A stretch of DNA of 64,000 bases from Prochlorococcus sp. AG-409-B13 (lineage in GTDB: Bacteria; Cyanobacteriota; Cyanobacteriia; PCC-6307; Cyanobiaceae), in assembly GCA_003216035.1 (NCBI GenBank), contig QCJM01000003.1, forward strand, positions 1 to 64,000, read 5' to 3'. Below the pieces are notes generated by a model, which had not been told where the DNA came from, did not search any database, and saw only the letters and a list, made by a program, of their open reading frames with translations. Of this stretch, positions 15,906 to 23,999 are shown one piece after another. Numbering within the stretch: the stretch's first letter is position 1; every line of letters starts with the position of its first letter. The position numbers and the translations under genes are program-made.

Positions 15906-16652
15906 ATGACTAGTACAAACCCCAACAAAAATATTAATGAAAGTGGTGAGGATAGAATCTCATGTAAATTAGTCTCTGAGATAATTCGCTCTCGGATTCA
16001 ATCTGATAAAGCTAGATTCAATGCTAATGATAATATATCTGATTATATCTTCCCCGGAGAATTAGAAATTCTTGAAAAAGAGGTCGCAACTAGGGTAAGA
16101 GATTTGCTTAAGACTCTTTTGATTGATGTTGACAATGACCATAATACTCAAGAGACAGCCGAAAGGGTCTCTAGGATGTATATAAATGAAGTGTTTAAAG
16201 GCAGGTATCACAAACAGCCCAAAGTTACTAGTTTCCCAAATGATAAAAACTTAGATGAAATATATACAGTGGGTCCAATAACTGTGCGCTCTGCCTGCTC
16301 ACATCACTTGGTGCCAATTCTTGGTGATTGTTGGATAGGAATTAAACCTGGAGATAAAGTAATTGGCCTTTCAAAATTTGCAAGAGTTGCAGACTGGGTT
16401 TTCTCTAGACCTCATATTCAGGAAGAGGCTGTAATGATACTTGCCGATGAAATTGAGAGTCTATGTGAACCTAAAGGCCTAGGAATAATTATCAAGGCAC
16501 AACATTATTGTATGAAATGGCGAGGGGTTAAAGAACCAGACACGAGTATGATTAACTCGGTTGTTAGAGGGGATTTCCGACATGATCCAAATCTCAAACA
16601 AGAATTCTTTGAATTAGTTAGACAACAATCTACTGTTGGGAAAAACTATTAA
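15906..16652 (+). CDS. folE: GTP cyclohydrolase I (FolE-type)
   Basis: 248 residues. The zinc ligands of GTP cyclohydrolase I are present: Cys131 and His134 in SACSHHLVPI, and Cys202 in AQHYCMKWRGV. The core signatures KVIGLSKFARVADWVFSRPH and the C-terminal S-INSVVRGDF also fit. The enzyme turns GTP into 7,8-dihydroneopterin triphosphate for folate/pterin synthesis. The sequence is diverged from housekeeping FolE (CSHH for CEHH, D-F-R-H near the end) and has a poorly conserved N-terminal 55 residues, so it may be a second paralogue in the genome. Single gene; no folate neighbours. Confidence 0.9.
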   Translation: MTSTNPNKNINESGEDRISCKLVSEIIRSRIQSDKARFNANDNISDYIFPGELEILEKEVATRVRDLLKTLLIDVDNDHNTQETAERVSRMYINEVFKGRYHKQPKVTSFPNDKNLDEIYTVGPITVRSACSHHLVPILGDCWIGIKPGDKVIGLSKFARVADWVFSRPHIQEEAVMILADEIESLCEPKGLGIIIKAQHYCMKWRGVKEPDTSMINSVVRGDFRHDPNLKQEFFELVRQQSTVGKNY

Positions 16653-16973
16653 AGGCTTGCTTCTAAGAAGTTAACTTTATTTCTGCTTCGCTGAGGTTGC
16701 AGAAATTATCTCAATCATTAGGTAAGACACCCTTTCTTTTATTAACTCACTGTTGAGACTGCTTTTTCTGGCAGGAACTTTAGGTAGAGGACTGTATGTG
16801 TTTTTGTTGGCCGAGAAGTGGAGCATTGATCGCGTGTCGCGTGCTCCTTAAAAAGAAAAGCAAGGATCTCTCAGCTCCTTAGCAGGAGAGTGTCTCCTTT
16901 GTGAGAGCTTTTGCACAAAGCTTGCTAGGAATATGCATTAAGACGGATTCCAATCTTGTAGTGATTGCTACCA
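16653..16973. other. 321-bp interval with a strong hairpin
   Basis: Holds a nested hairpin: outer arms GGAGCA (16820-16825) and TGCTCC (16842-16847), inner arms CGCG/CGCG with loop TGT, followed by TTAAAAAG. Next to it CTCTCAGCTCCTTAGCAGG has complementary CTCC/GGAG arms. It could be a terminator after folE (170 bp away) or a small structured RNA. Confidence 0.45.
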
Positions 16974-17114
16974 ATGGCTCATCAAAAGCTCGGAGGGATT
17001 CATGATCGATACTCCGTCAGAGTATTGGTAAGAGGCAACCTGACTTTTGCCCCAGCGCAGATTTCACGTCGAATAAATGACGATTTTTTTACTGTCAAAG
17101 CAAATTCATTTTAG
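16974..17114 (+). CDS. small basic hypothetical protein (46 aa)
   Basis: Starts MAHQKLGGIHDRYSVRVLVR and ends FFTVKANSF. Well-formed beta-rich pattern with a basic surface and an ATG start. No family recognised; gene-like composition, but short. Confidence 0.45.
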   Translation: MAHQKLGGIHDRYSVRVLVRGNLTFAPAQISRRINDDFFTVKANSF

Positions 17115-17319
17115 CTTTAGTAATTACAGGCACTTGTTTTGCCTTGGCTTGGTGACTCATTTTGCAATGGGGTGGGCTTTAGTTTTGTTTCCTCATACAT
17201 TGCTTCCGTCACTAAATACACTTTTCGAAATCCATGCGATTGCTTCAGCGAAATCAATCGTTGATCTGGAACGGAGGCATTGGCCTATGTTTTTGCGCTT
17301 GGCTTGGCTCTCCATCTAA
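17077..17319 (+). CDS. possible small hydrophobic protein (80 aa)
   Basis: Overlaps the end of the 46-residue gene in another frame. Contains a hydrophobic centre (LGLVTHFAMGWALVLFPHTL) and a helical C-terminus (SIVDLERRHWPMFLRLAWL). A later start at the internal Met (about 17167) would avoid the overlap. No family recognised; low certainty. Confidence 0.3.
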   Translation: MTIFLLSKQIHFSFSNYRHLFCLGLVTHFAMGWALVLFPHTLLPSLNTLFEIHAIASAKSIVDLERRHWPMFLRLAWLSI

Positions 17320-17607
17320 TTAATTAAGGATTTAAAGGTTGGAATAAAGTGGAAATTGCTTCTTGCTAATTTTTGAGGATGCATTCTTTAATTAAGCTTT
17401 AATTGCCCTTTGAGTATTAATTAAAAAGTCAAAAATTATTGTAACCATAGTGAATAACTAAGTAATTGTTCCTGTTGGTTGTGAGAATTTAAGCTAATCA
17501 TTTAGATAAAAGACAAGTATGAACTTGGTTTGGATCGTTATTAAAACTTAAGTTCAATGGGGATGACTCAGGAGTTGAACTAAAGTTTTGATAATTGCAG
17601 GGATTCC
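17320..17607. other. 288-bp AT-rich interval
   Basis: No gene. GTTGGAATAAA at 17338-17348 followed by GTGGAAATTGC is a weak relative of the tandem 11-mer motif. It probably contains the promoter of the SDR gene. Confidence 0.3.
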
Positions 17608-18273
17608 TTGGCTACTTATTTAGTAACAGGTGCCAACCGTGGAATTGGTTTGGAATATTGCCGACAGTTGAAAGAAAGAGGTGAAGAGGTTATTGCTACA
17701 TGCAGATCATCTTCTTCGGAATTAGATAATCTTTGCGTAAGGGTTGAGCCTGGGGTTGATGTAAGTTCAGGAGGATCAGTTTTAAGTCTCAAGAAAAAGC
17801 TAGAAGGAACTCATATAGATGTTTTGATTCAAAATGCTGGTATAGCTGAATTTAATTCGTTATCAGATCTTGATCCAGAAAGTGTTATTCGCCAGTTTGA
17901 GGTCAATGCATTGAGTCCCTTATGTTTTACGCAGGCATTTATTGGTAATCTTAGAAAAGGTTCAAAAGTAGCCCTTATGACTAGTCGTATGGGCTCAATT
18001 GATGACAACACATCTGGAGGTTCATATGGATACAGAATGTCCAAGGTTGCACTTTGTATGGTTGGAAAGTCTTTATCTATTGATTTGAGAGCCAAGGGAA
18101 TCTCTGTGGCTATTTTGCACCCTGGATTGGTTAGTACACGTATGACAGGGTTTACTCCTAATGGTATTACTCCCGAACAATCTGTTAAGGGCCTTCTTGC
18201 TAGAATTGATTCTTTAACACTAAAGAGTTCAGGTACTTTTTGGCACTCCAATGGAGACGTTTTACCTTGGTAA
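17608..18273 (+). CDS. short-chain dehydrogenase/reductase (C-factor-like)
   Basis: 221 residues with TTG as the first codon that fits the Rossmann start. Cofactor motif TGANRGIG at 7-14, NAG at about 76-78, catalytic Ser near 126, Tyr142 and Lys146 in YRMSK. The C-terminal HPGLVSTRMTGF is typical of NADP-dependent SDRs of the CsgA/sniffer subgroup. The substrate is unknown. Monocistronic; long AT-rich DNA on both sides. Confidence 0.85.
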   Translation: MATYLVTGANRGIGLEYCRQLKERGEEVIATCRSSSSELDNLCVRVEPGVDVSSGGSVLSLKKKLEGTHIDVLIQNAGIAEFNSLSDLDPESVIRQFEVNALSPLCFTQAFIGNLRKGSKVALMTSRMGSIDDNTSGGSYGYRMSKVALCMVGKSLSIDLRAKGISVAILHPGLVSTRMTGFTPNGITPEQSVKGLLARIDSLTLKSSGTFWHSNGDVLPW

Positions 18274-18705
18274 CTATTGGTGCTGACATTGGTAAAAGAA
18301 ATATCAAGTAAGTGAAGAAATTAATGTTTAATCTTTAGCATAATTACTTTTTAATTGCTCTTGTTTTTGCTCCACATCTTATTCATTGAAAAATCAAGAT
18401 TCGAGTTAAATTTGAGAAGGTTCACATGCTTTTCTTTGAAATTATAGTTTCCGAAAAATTGCATGACTTGTCTTGGCATTGTTCCAGTCCTTAGGAGTCA
18501 TTGTGATTTGAATTAATTTTACTTGCCATTGAATTGCATTTTCTAAGAGTAATTTTGTTGACTTCTTTATATATATAATTTTATTGTGGTTTATTTATAG
18601 ATTATGTGGGTGGGCTTGATTTGGTTAGGCCTAGGCACCTAGAATTGGTGATTATGGTAACTTGCCTTATTAGTTCGCCTGGCTAAGGATTATAAGGGTT
18701 AATTA
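18274..18705. other. 432-bp AT-rich interval
   Basis: No gene-like frame, repeat copy or clear RNA seen. It lies between the convergent SDR gene and the 56-residue minus-strand gene. Confidence 0.4.
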
Positions 18706-18876
18706 CTAGTCTGCGTATCCATCGTCATCTTCGGAATGCACTCTTTGAGGAGAATTGCCCGTTTGCTCGTACCATGGATGCACATAAGCTTCTTTGTCAG
18801 AGTAGACCTCACTTTTTAATTCAGCCAGCAAGGCTTCAAGGTCCTGAACCATTCTCTTTAGGTTTCTTTTTTCCAT
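18706..18876 (-). CDS. small acidic hypothetical protein (56 aa)
   Basis: Starts MEKRNLKRMVQDLEALLAEL (amphipathic helix), then YVHPWYEQTGNSPQR and an acidic end SEDDDGYAD. Coherent coding composition. No family recognised; the helix could mediate dimerisation. Single short gene. Confidence 0.6.
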   Translation of the reverse strand: MEKRNLKRMVQDLEALLAELKSEVYSDKEAYVHPWYEQTGNSPQRVHSEDDDGYAD

Positions 18877-19043
18877 TATGTGATTGAAGGTTTAAGAAGA
18901 GTCTAGGCCTGATATAGACCAATCTGTTGAGCCATGAGAGTTAGAAGCTTGAATCTGACTCAATCAAGAATTTGAGAATCAATACTGACTAACTCATCAA
19001 ATACTTTTGCCATTCTGGCTTTTAGCCCCTAATGATGGAGGAC

Positions 19044-19352
19044 TTAACTGGTCCAAAAAGTAGCTAAGCAAGTAATCCAGAGCCTATCTTTGCAAATAAA
19101 GCAAGAATCACAAATATGCTCTTGAGCTACTTCAAGATAATACGGTGATAAGGGCACGTTTAAGTTTTTGACCTGAGAATACAACTTTAGGTCTAATAGC
19201 ACTATTACTTGTTCAGTAAGCCCTATCCCAGAGAAATAATATTCGAGGAAGAGTTGATAGCTCATTAAATTTAGAGAATTAGAAAGTAGATTGCCTGTAT
19301 ATGCTCTGTGCTTGTGACCGGAAAAAATTAAAGGTTTTAAGGTCAAAAACAT
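19044..19352 (-). CDS. possible hypothetical protein (102 aa)
   Basis: Open from ATG 19352. It contains a hydrophobic middle (MSYQLFLEYYFSGIGLTEQV) and a Cys cluster near the end (HICDSCFICKDRLW). No family recognised, and the composition is unusual, so coding status is uncertain. Confidence 0.35.
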   Translation of the reverse strand: MFLTLKPLIFSGHKHRAYTGNLLSNSLNLMSYQLFLEYYFSGIGLTEQVIVLLDLKLYSQVKNLNVPLSPYYLEVAQEHICDSCFICKDRLWITCLATFWTS

Positions 19353-19530
19353 AGATTAAGGCTTGGCTTTTCTTTTGGACCTACACACAATTTTTAAGAT
19401 CGCAGGATTCGATCCAATGAAATCAATTTAAAAGCTTTATGTTTAATTGACAAGAAAATCTATATTTATTCGGTTAAGATTTTATAAATTCTGAGATATA
19501 AGAAAATCCCAAAATGTTTTATCTTAAAAA

Positions 19531-19866
19531 TTACATGCTTCCTATAGCTTCAGATAACTCTAAAACCTCTAGGAATAAAATTGCACTTAGAGAAGCTAAA
19601 ACAACAATTAAAACACTACCAAATTTGACAACCTTTTGGTTCAGATTGCCTTGACAAGCTTTTATTGAACTTTCAGTTGCTCCAAAGGGTAGAAATGTAA
19701 GCCCGAGCACTATTAAGGCAATTATTCCAATAATTGCCTGATCAGTAACCGTTCCACTGTTCAATTCTGGAACGGAAATATTTGTAAAGCTCCTCGCTGA
19801 GCCGGCTAGTTGTTCAAAAGCACCCTCTTGATAAAGTTCCCATAGTGTTTTGAATTCAGCTGCCAT
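19531..19866 (-). CDS. small membrane protein with two TM segments (111 aa)
   Basis: From Met at 19866 (MAAEFKTLWELYQEGAFEQL). Two membrane helices, IIGIIALIVLGLTFLPFGA (about 60-78) and GSVLIVVLASLSAILFLEVL (about 93-112 of the longer frame), separated by a short loop with Cys. The longer frame to 19947 starts inside dispersed repeat R6, which argues for the downstream start. No family recognised. Confidence 0.6.
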   Translation of the reverse strand: MAAEFKTLWELYQEGAFEQLAGSARSFTNISVPELNSGTVTDQAIIGIIALIVLGLTFLPFGATESSIKACQGNLNQKVVKFGSVLIVVLASLSAILFLEVLELSEAIGSM

Positions 19867-19934
19867 TGAAGCTATCCTCTGCCTCTTCGAGTTATAGCTT
19901 TTGACTTCATAGATTTCTAGGCAAGAGATACAAT

Positions 19935-19971
19935 ATTCATTAGGCAATAGCTCAGCTCAGTCATACGAGGT
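19935..19971 (+). repeat. dispersed TCATTAGCC-type repeat, copy R6
   Basis: ATTCATTAGGCAATAGCTC followed by AGCTCAGTCATACGAGG. Same block order as R3/R5 (TCATTAG...TCAGTCATA..AGG). It lies just upstream of the two-TM protein gene. Confidence 0.5.
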
Positions 19972-20138
19972 GTTCTTAGCGATTTGGTTGATTGAACGAA
20001 CCGTGAAGAGCTTTAAACTGTTCTTGCCTCATTCACTCTTCTCAATAAGCAGCAATTAGAATTGAAGTGGATGAAGTTTTAGATGTTATCTCATTTTCAC
20101 GATTATGCTAGATGATTCAAAGATCTTATAAGTAGAAA

Positions 20139-20336
20139 ATGCGCCGACTATTAAAATTTTTCGAATCTCTATTCCCAATAGCTCTAGTCGCTGGACAACT
20201 TTTTTTTTGTGGTTGGTTAGTTGTTTCTCTTATACCATTTTTTGGCGGAGAGCTCCTTGGCGGAGTGTTTGCCATGTCTATAGCGATTCTCGCTTTAATG
20301 GCTTTTGCCCTGTTTAATCAGTTCTTAGGGATTTAG
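20139..20336 (+). CDS. small membrane protein (65 aa)
   Basis: Two hydrophobic segments, about 12-34 (ALVAGQLFFCGWLVVSLIPF) and 38-62, after a basic MRRLLKFFESL start. Followed closely by the secreted-protein gene at 20360, so they may form an operon. Function unknown. Confidence 0.55.
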   Translation: MRRLLKFFESLFPIALVAGQLFFCGWLVVSLIPFFGGELLGGVFAMSIAILALMAFALFNQFLGI

Positions 20337-20359
20337 GATTGCTTCAAAGGGAAATAATC

Positions 20360-20632
20360 ATGCACTTCTTTTTTGCTCTTTGCCTTGCCTTCATTCTTTC
20401 CCTTCTGCCTTTCTCAGTCATTGCTAATGCAGAAGAATTAATTATCTATGATCTTTTAAGCCCTGACCTTCCTTCTATGAATGACGAGATTCAGCGCAGT
20501 GAAGAATTAAGCAAGAAGCCTAAGCAAACAATTCAAACATGGGACGATCTGCTTGGTCCCGAAGATAATTTTCCTTTTTTGCCGGACAACCATCGAGATA
20601 GCGGTACAGGTAAGTTTATGAGTTTTGATTGA
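20360..20632 (+). CDS. secreted or lipoprotein-like hypothetical protein (90 aa)
   Basis: From ATG 20360 the protein has a signal peptide (MHFFFALCLAFILSLLPFSV then IANA), with probable cleavage after ANA. The mature part is acidic (EELIIYDLLSPDLPSMNDE, ... TWDDLLGPEDNFPFLPDN). No domain recognised. The frame is open 21 bases further upstream via TTG, but the ATG gives a better signal peptide. Confidence 0.55.
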   Translation: MHFFFALCLAFILSLLPFSVIANAEELIIYDLLSPDLPSMNDEIQRSEELSKKPKQTIQTWDDLLGPEDNFPFLPDNHRDSGTGKFMSFD

Positions 20633-21177
20633 CACTCTCTGCACTGCTCGCTTTCGCTGAAAACTAATTAGTACCTATCTGAACCAGGAGAGTGAGAACC
20701 TCTGAACCTCTCAGCTCCATAGTTTTGAGAAAAAGAATGGATTGAATTTCTAGCCAATTCTCAAGCCTCTTTCTTGGAGCAATAAATTATGGGATTGATT
20801 GATCCTTAGCGAAACAGGACTCTGTCAAGGAAGGAGTTTTTGGGGCGCTGTAATTTTCAAAGGCTCTTGCTTAGTTGGGAAATTTGCCTTGTAATCGGAT
20901 TTTGCTCGTATTGATAACGCATTAGGAGTCTTCTCAGGATGCTTGATTTGGCGAGAGTCATGTGCTGTCTAATAGGAAACAAGCTTTGATCGGGATCACA
21001 GGTTTTGGGCTTTCCATATCTCCTGCTTGGGTTCTTTATCTAATGAACTAAGGCTTCTAGAAGGCTGAAAAGCCCGGAAGAATTTGGAAAGGTTTTTTAA
21101 ATTAGACGAAAATCTTATAAGAAATATTGTCTCTTTCTTATATATAAGTTAGTTTGAAAAGCCTATCAATTTTTCTC
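20633..21177. other. 545-bp interval upstream of the cyAbrB gene
   Basis: No gene-like frame. Near 20685-20735 AGGAGAGTGAGAACC is followed by CTCTGAACCTCTCAGCTCC, giving complementary GGAGAG/CTCTCC-type arms and echoing the CTCTCAGCTCC/AGGAGAGTG words at 16863-16892. Possible structured RNA, unproven. Confidence 0.35.
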
Positions 21178-21534
21178 ATGCTCACCGGTAAGGATCTATT
21201 AGCCAAAGTCAAGGACTTAGGGGATGTCTCCAAGTCTGATCTTGTGAAGGCATGTGGATATGTATCCACCAAGAAGGGAGGCGGAGATCGTCTTAACTTC
21301 ACAGCTTTTTACGAGGCTCTGCTTGAAGCTAAGGGAGTAAACCTTGCTTCTGAAGGCTCTGGCGGGATTGGTAAAGGAGGAAGGAAGCTTAGTTATGTCG
21401 CCACTGTTCAAGGCAATGGCAATCTATTGATTGGTAAAGCCTACACAGCTCTTCTAGATCTCAAGCCTGGAGACAATTTTGAAATCAAAATGGGCCGGAA
21501 AGGATTTCGTCTAGTGCCAGAAGGCGAAGACTAA
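21178..21534 (+). CDS. cyAbrB-type transcriptional regulator
   Basis: 118 residues from ATG 21178, matching the usual start of the family (LTGKDLLAKVKDLGDVSKSD). Then ACGYVSTKKGGGDRLNFTAF (about 26-45) and a C-terminal AbrB-like segment (GNLLIGKAYTALLDLKPGD). cyAbrB proteins are pleiotropic regulators of carbon and nitrogen metabolism in cyanobacteria that bind DNA with loose specificity. A strong Rho-independent terminator follows. A longer frame to 21154 is rejected because family members start at this point. Confidence 0.92.
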   Translation: MLTGKDLLAKVKDLGDVSKSDLVKACGYVSTKKGGGDRLNFTAFYEALLEAKGVNLASEGSGGIGKGGRKLSYVATVQGNGNLLIGKAYTALLDLKPGDNFEIKMGRKGFRLVPEGED

Positions 21535-21597
21535 ATAGGAGGTCATTACTGAACACTTTTGGAATAGGTTGGACCTCCCTTGGTCTCAATCAATCAT

Positions 21598-21627
21598 TAG
21601 CCAGCGGTCTTTTGGGAGCGCTGGCTA
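21598..21627 (+). terminator. Rho-independent terminator after cyAbrB
   Basis: Perfect 9-bp stem TAGCCAGCG (21598-21606) / CGCTGGCTA (21619-21627) with a 12-base loop, followed by TTTTTG. 63 bp after the stop. Confidence 0.85.
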
Positions 21628-21774
21628 TTTTTGAAAAAAAAAACCACTAATAACTGCCTTTAAGAGCATTCCCCTTTTGAGAGGAACGTAATATCCCTGG
21701 GGGAGATGAATAGTATTGGCAGATTGTCTAGTCTCAAATAGATGAAGGCTTCTTCGTGCTTGTGTGATCTCCAT
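21625..21774 (-). CDS. coding-like small frame, possibly the end of a decayed gene
   Basis: From ATG 21774 the peptide is 49 residues (MEITQARRSLHLFETRQSAN, ... HLPQGYYVPLKRG). The same frame is open further upstream to about 21891 with equally coding-like sequence (LTLRGRTQKIIYKKYRVESW then LFNERQSS) but contains no ATG, GTG or TTG there. The stop falls in the cyAbrB terminator stem. Either the gene uses a rare start or the 5' end has been lost. Confidence 0.35.
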   Translation of the reverse strand: MEITQARRSLHLFETRQSANTIHLPQGYYVPLKRGMLLKAVISGFFFQK

Positions 21775-22080
21775 GCTTGATTGTCGCTCATTGAATAGCC
21801 AGGACTCAACGCGATATTTCTTGTAAATGATTTTTTGTGTACGCCCTCTAAGTGTAAGAGCTCCTTGCTGAGGAAAAAAATTAGTTTTTCAATGCTTAAC
21901 TTAATTTTTTCCCTCTATAGAATGTAATAGTTACGCCTCCTCTAACTAGCAAGTAAATTTCCTTGTTGCTATATGTCATAATGGAATTCTATTTTAATAG
22001 ATCTTCTGGTGAGAAGTTCTGATGGATTTTGGCTATATACTTTTCTTCCCTCTAATTTGTTAATCTCTTCGACTTAACTT

Positions 22081-22329
22081 TTAATCCTGTTGGCCAGGGT
22101 TTGTGTTTGTTTCTGAAAGCTCATGCTCGAAAAACCATTGAGTTGTTCCCATTGTTAACTCTAGAACTAAGCCAAATTGATTCCCATCGACCATTTTGTA
22201 CCCAACTAATTTACCAGTTGGGTCTTTTAATAGCTGCAGTAAAAGTTTTTTCGGTAGGCGGTCTTTTACTTGTGCGACTTCAACTTTTAGAAGCTGATTT
22301 ATTACAAGTTTTGATGAGTCTTTGATCAT
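22081..22329 (-). CDS. DUF2862 / PetP-like protein (82 aa)
   Basis: The C-terminal half matches the PetP (DUF2862) fold: GKLVGYKMVDGNQFGLVLEL then TQWFFEHEL, with the conserved G-K-MVDG and WFFE-EL blocks. The family includes a small peripheral subunit of the cytochrome b6f complex on the cytoplasmic side, affecting linear electron flow. Here an N-terminal extension (MIKDSSKLVINQLLKVEV...) is present. The start overlaps the stop of the upstream methyltransferase gene by four bases (ATGA), so the two are co-translated. Confidence 0.7.
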   Translation of the reverse strand: MIKDSSKLVINQLLKVEVAQVKDRLPKKLLLQLLKDPTGKLVGYKMVDGNQFGLVLELTMGTTQWFFEHELSETNTNPGQQD

Positions 22330-23060
22330 TTACTTTCTTCGAAAGATAAGCCTTGTGAACCATTAAACTCTTGGTTTAGGTATCTAAGTGCTTTTACTCT
22401 AGTTATTCTTTCTATGTCATCCTCAATTGGATTTACATCATTCCAAAGTTTATCTAAACTGAAAGAGTGATTTGAAAGCCAACTGTAGAGCAATGCATTA
22501 GCTAATACGATTTCTTGCATATTGGTGGCGCATGAGAATGCTACCCTTGCTACTCGTCTTGACTTCTTATTATAAAGGGGGACAGTGCGGACAGAGCTGA
22601 AATAACTATAGATTTTAGAGAGCCACCACTCTGAAGGCGTAAGCATGACATGATCACTTCTTCCATCTGGAAGGGTTTTTAATGCTGGCATTAGATCAAC
22701 AACTATAAATGCTGCTTTCTTAGTTAAGTCTCTTATCATGGAAAGATTTATAACTAGTAAATGATTCTCAATATGCTCTAATACAGAAATTGAAGTGACT
22801 ATATCAAATGGATTTTCCGGAAGTTTATTGAAATTTTTTGTAGCGGGGCCATAGCCACTTACTCTTACTGTTTGAGGCAATAATGATTTGCATGCCTTTA
22901 CGAAATTACCTTTCCCACAACCAAAGTCTAGAATGGAATTAAACGCAAATGATTTTTTTGTGCATAAATTTGTTAGTAAGGTCGCAAACTCAGAGAACTC
23001 ATGCTCACCATAATCATCATGGATTGTATGAAATTTATTATTGATTTTGTCGTAGTTCAT
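22326..23060 (-). CDS. class I SAM-dependent methyltransferase
   Basis: 244 residues. Motif I ILDFGCGKGNFVKAC at about 43-57 marks SAM binding; FDIVTSISVLEHIENH at about 85-100 is the motif II/III region with the LEHIEN of small-molecule or glycan methyltransferases. The C-terminal half is variable. The substrate is unknown. It is upstream of, and overlaps, the PetP-like gene, although a functional link is not evident. Confidence 0.75.
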   Translation of the reverse strand: MNYDKINNKFHTIHDDYGEHEFSEFATLLTNLCTKKSFAFNSILDFGCGKGNFVKACKSLLPQTVRVSGYGPATKNFNKLPENPFDIVTSISVLEHIENHLLVINLSMIRDLTKKAAFIVVDLMPALKTLPDGRSDHVMLTPSEWWLSKIYSYFSSVRTVPLYNKKSRRVARVAFSCATNMQEIVLANALLYSWLSNHSFSLDKLWNDVNPIEDDIERITRVKALRYLNQEFNGSQGLSFEESK

Positions 23061-23221
23061 AGTTATATACCAGAGTATGCTTCCATTACAGAAACTTTTA
23101 ATGTGATTGCAATCATAATCCTATCTCTTCCTAGATCTATTTAGGCAATTAATAGCCTTCTTAAAAGAAATATTCTTAAAACTAGTTAATTTCCTCCGAA
23201 GATTAATGACTTTTGACCTGC

Positions 23222-23371
23222 TTGACTAAGGCATGTCATTTTTTACTGGCATTTATTGCAGGCGTTTGGGGACGATGCTCCTATGAGGTTTTGGGAGATT
23301 ACGGACCAGCTACTTCACCTATTGCTAAGCTCTGGCATCATTATCTCAAGCTTACTTCTGAACCTGGGTGA
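23222..23371 (+). CDS. possible small membrane-anchored protein (49 aa, TTG start)
   Basis: A TTG-started frame reads with a hydrophobic start (ACHFLLAFIAGVWG) and a polar end (YGPATSPIAKLWHHYLKLTS). There is no ATG. Composition is plausible but the evidence is thin. Confidence 0.3.
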   Translation: MTKACHFLLAFIAGVWGRCSYEVLGDYGPATSPIAKLWHHYLKLTSEPG

Positions 23372-23438
23372 AGTAAGGGTAGTCAACCTAGATTTCTCGT
23401 GAAGATTTCACCCCATTTCCAAAAATCTTTCATTTGGC

Positions 23439-23999
23439 CTATTGAAGTTGTTTTTTTGCACTAAGAAGCAATTGGAGTATGAATTCCCCTCTATTTTGAT
23501 AGGTATAGGCTTCAGCTTCTTGCGCTGAACCAAATTTTGCTAAAGATTCTGTAGAGATTGGCCACCCTAAAGGTTCTACGCCTTTTAGATTTTCATTTAA
23601 GTGCTGTAGGACATGAATAAATTCATGGCTGAATAATTGACAACGCACTTCGTCTGTCATTTCCCTTGTTGTAAGTGTAAGAACACCTAACTGTCCATAA
23701 ATTGCTTTGTAGGTAGCATCCTTACTTGGCAACTCAGGTTTGCCGAAGATGATTTTTACCCCTAGTTGATGGCCAACATCCATTAGTTGGATCCACAATG
23801 AAGGTTCATCTGTACAAAGTTTTTTATAGGTATTATCTGGACTTGAGAAATCGAAAGAGAGATTAGTCTTGGGACTTACGTGATTTGTGGAGTCATTTTT
23901 GATTGATTCAGGTGAAAGCTCACAGCCACCCATCAAAGCCACCAATAAAGATATTGAGAGGTGGATGAAAATACGCAAGGAATTATGAACTAAAGCCAT
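23439..23999 (-). CDS. putative lipoprotein with HExxH metalloprotease motif
   Basis: 186 residues. An N-terminal signal with hydrophobic core and lipobox-like LMGGC (Cys26) suggests a lipoprotein. HEFIH at about 125-129, followed by LQH and a downstream Glu-rich helix (SAQEAEAYTYQN, about 157-168), resembles a minimal zinc metalloprotease site (HExxH plus distal Glu). No named family recognised. Probably acts at the periplasmic face of a membrane. Upstream DNA is AT-rich and shared with the divergent DLH gene. Confidence 0.65.
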   Translation of the reverse strand: MALVHNSLRIFIHLSISLLVALMGGCELSPESIKNDSTNHVSPKTNLSFDFSSPDNTYKKLCTDEPSLWIQLMDVGHQLGVKIIFGKPELPSKDATYKAIYGQLGVLTLTTREMTDEVRCQLFSHEFIHVLQHLNENLKGVEPLGWPISTESLAKFGSAQEAEAYTYQNRGEFILQLLLSAKKQLQ

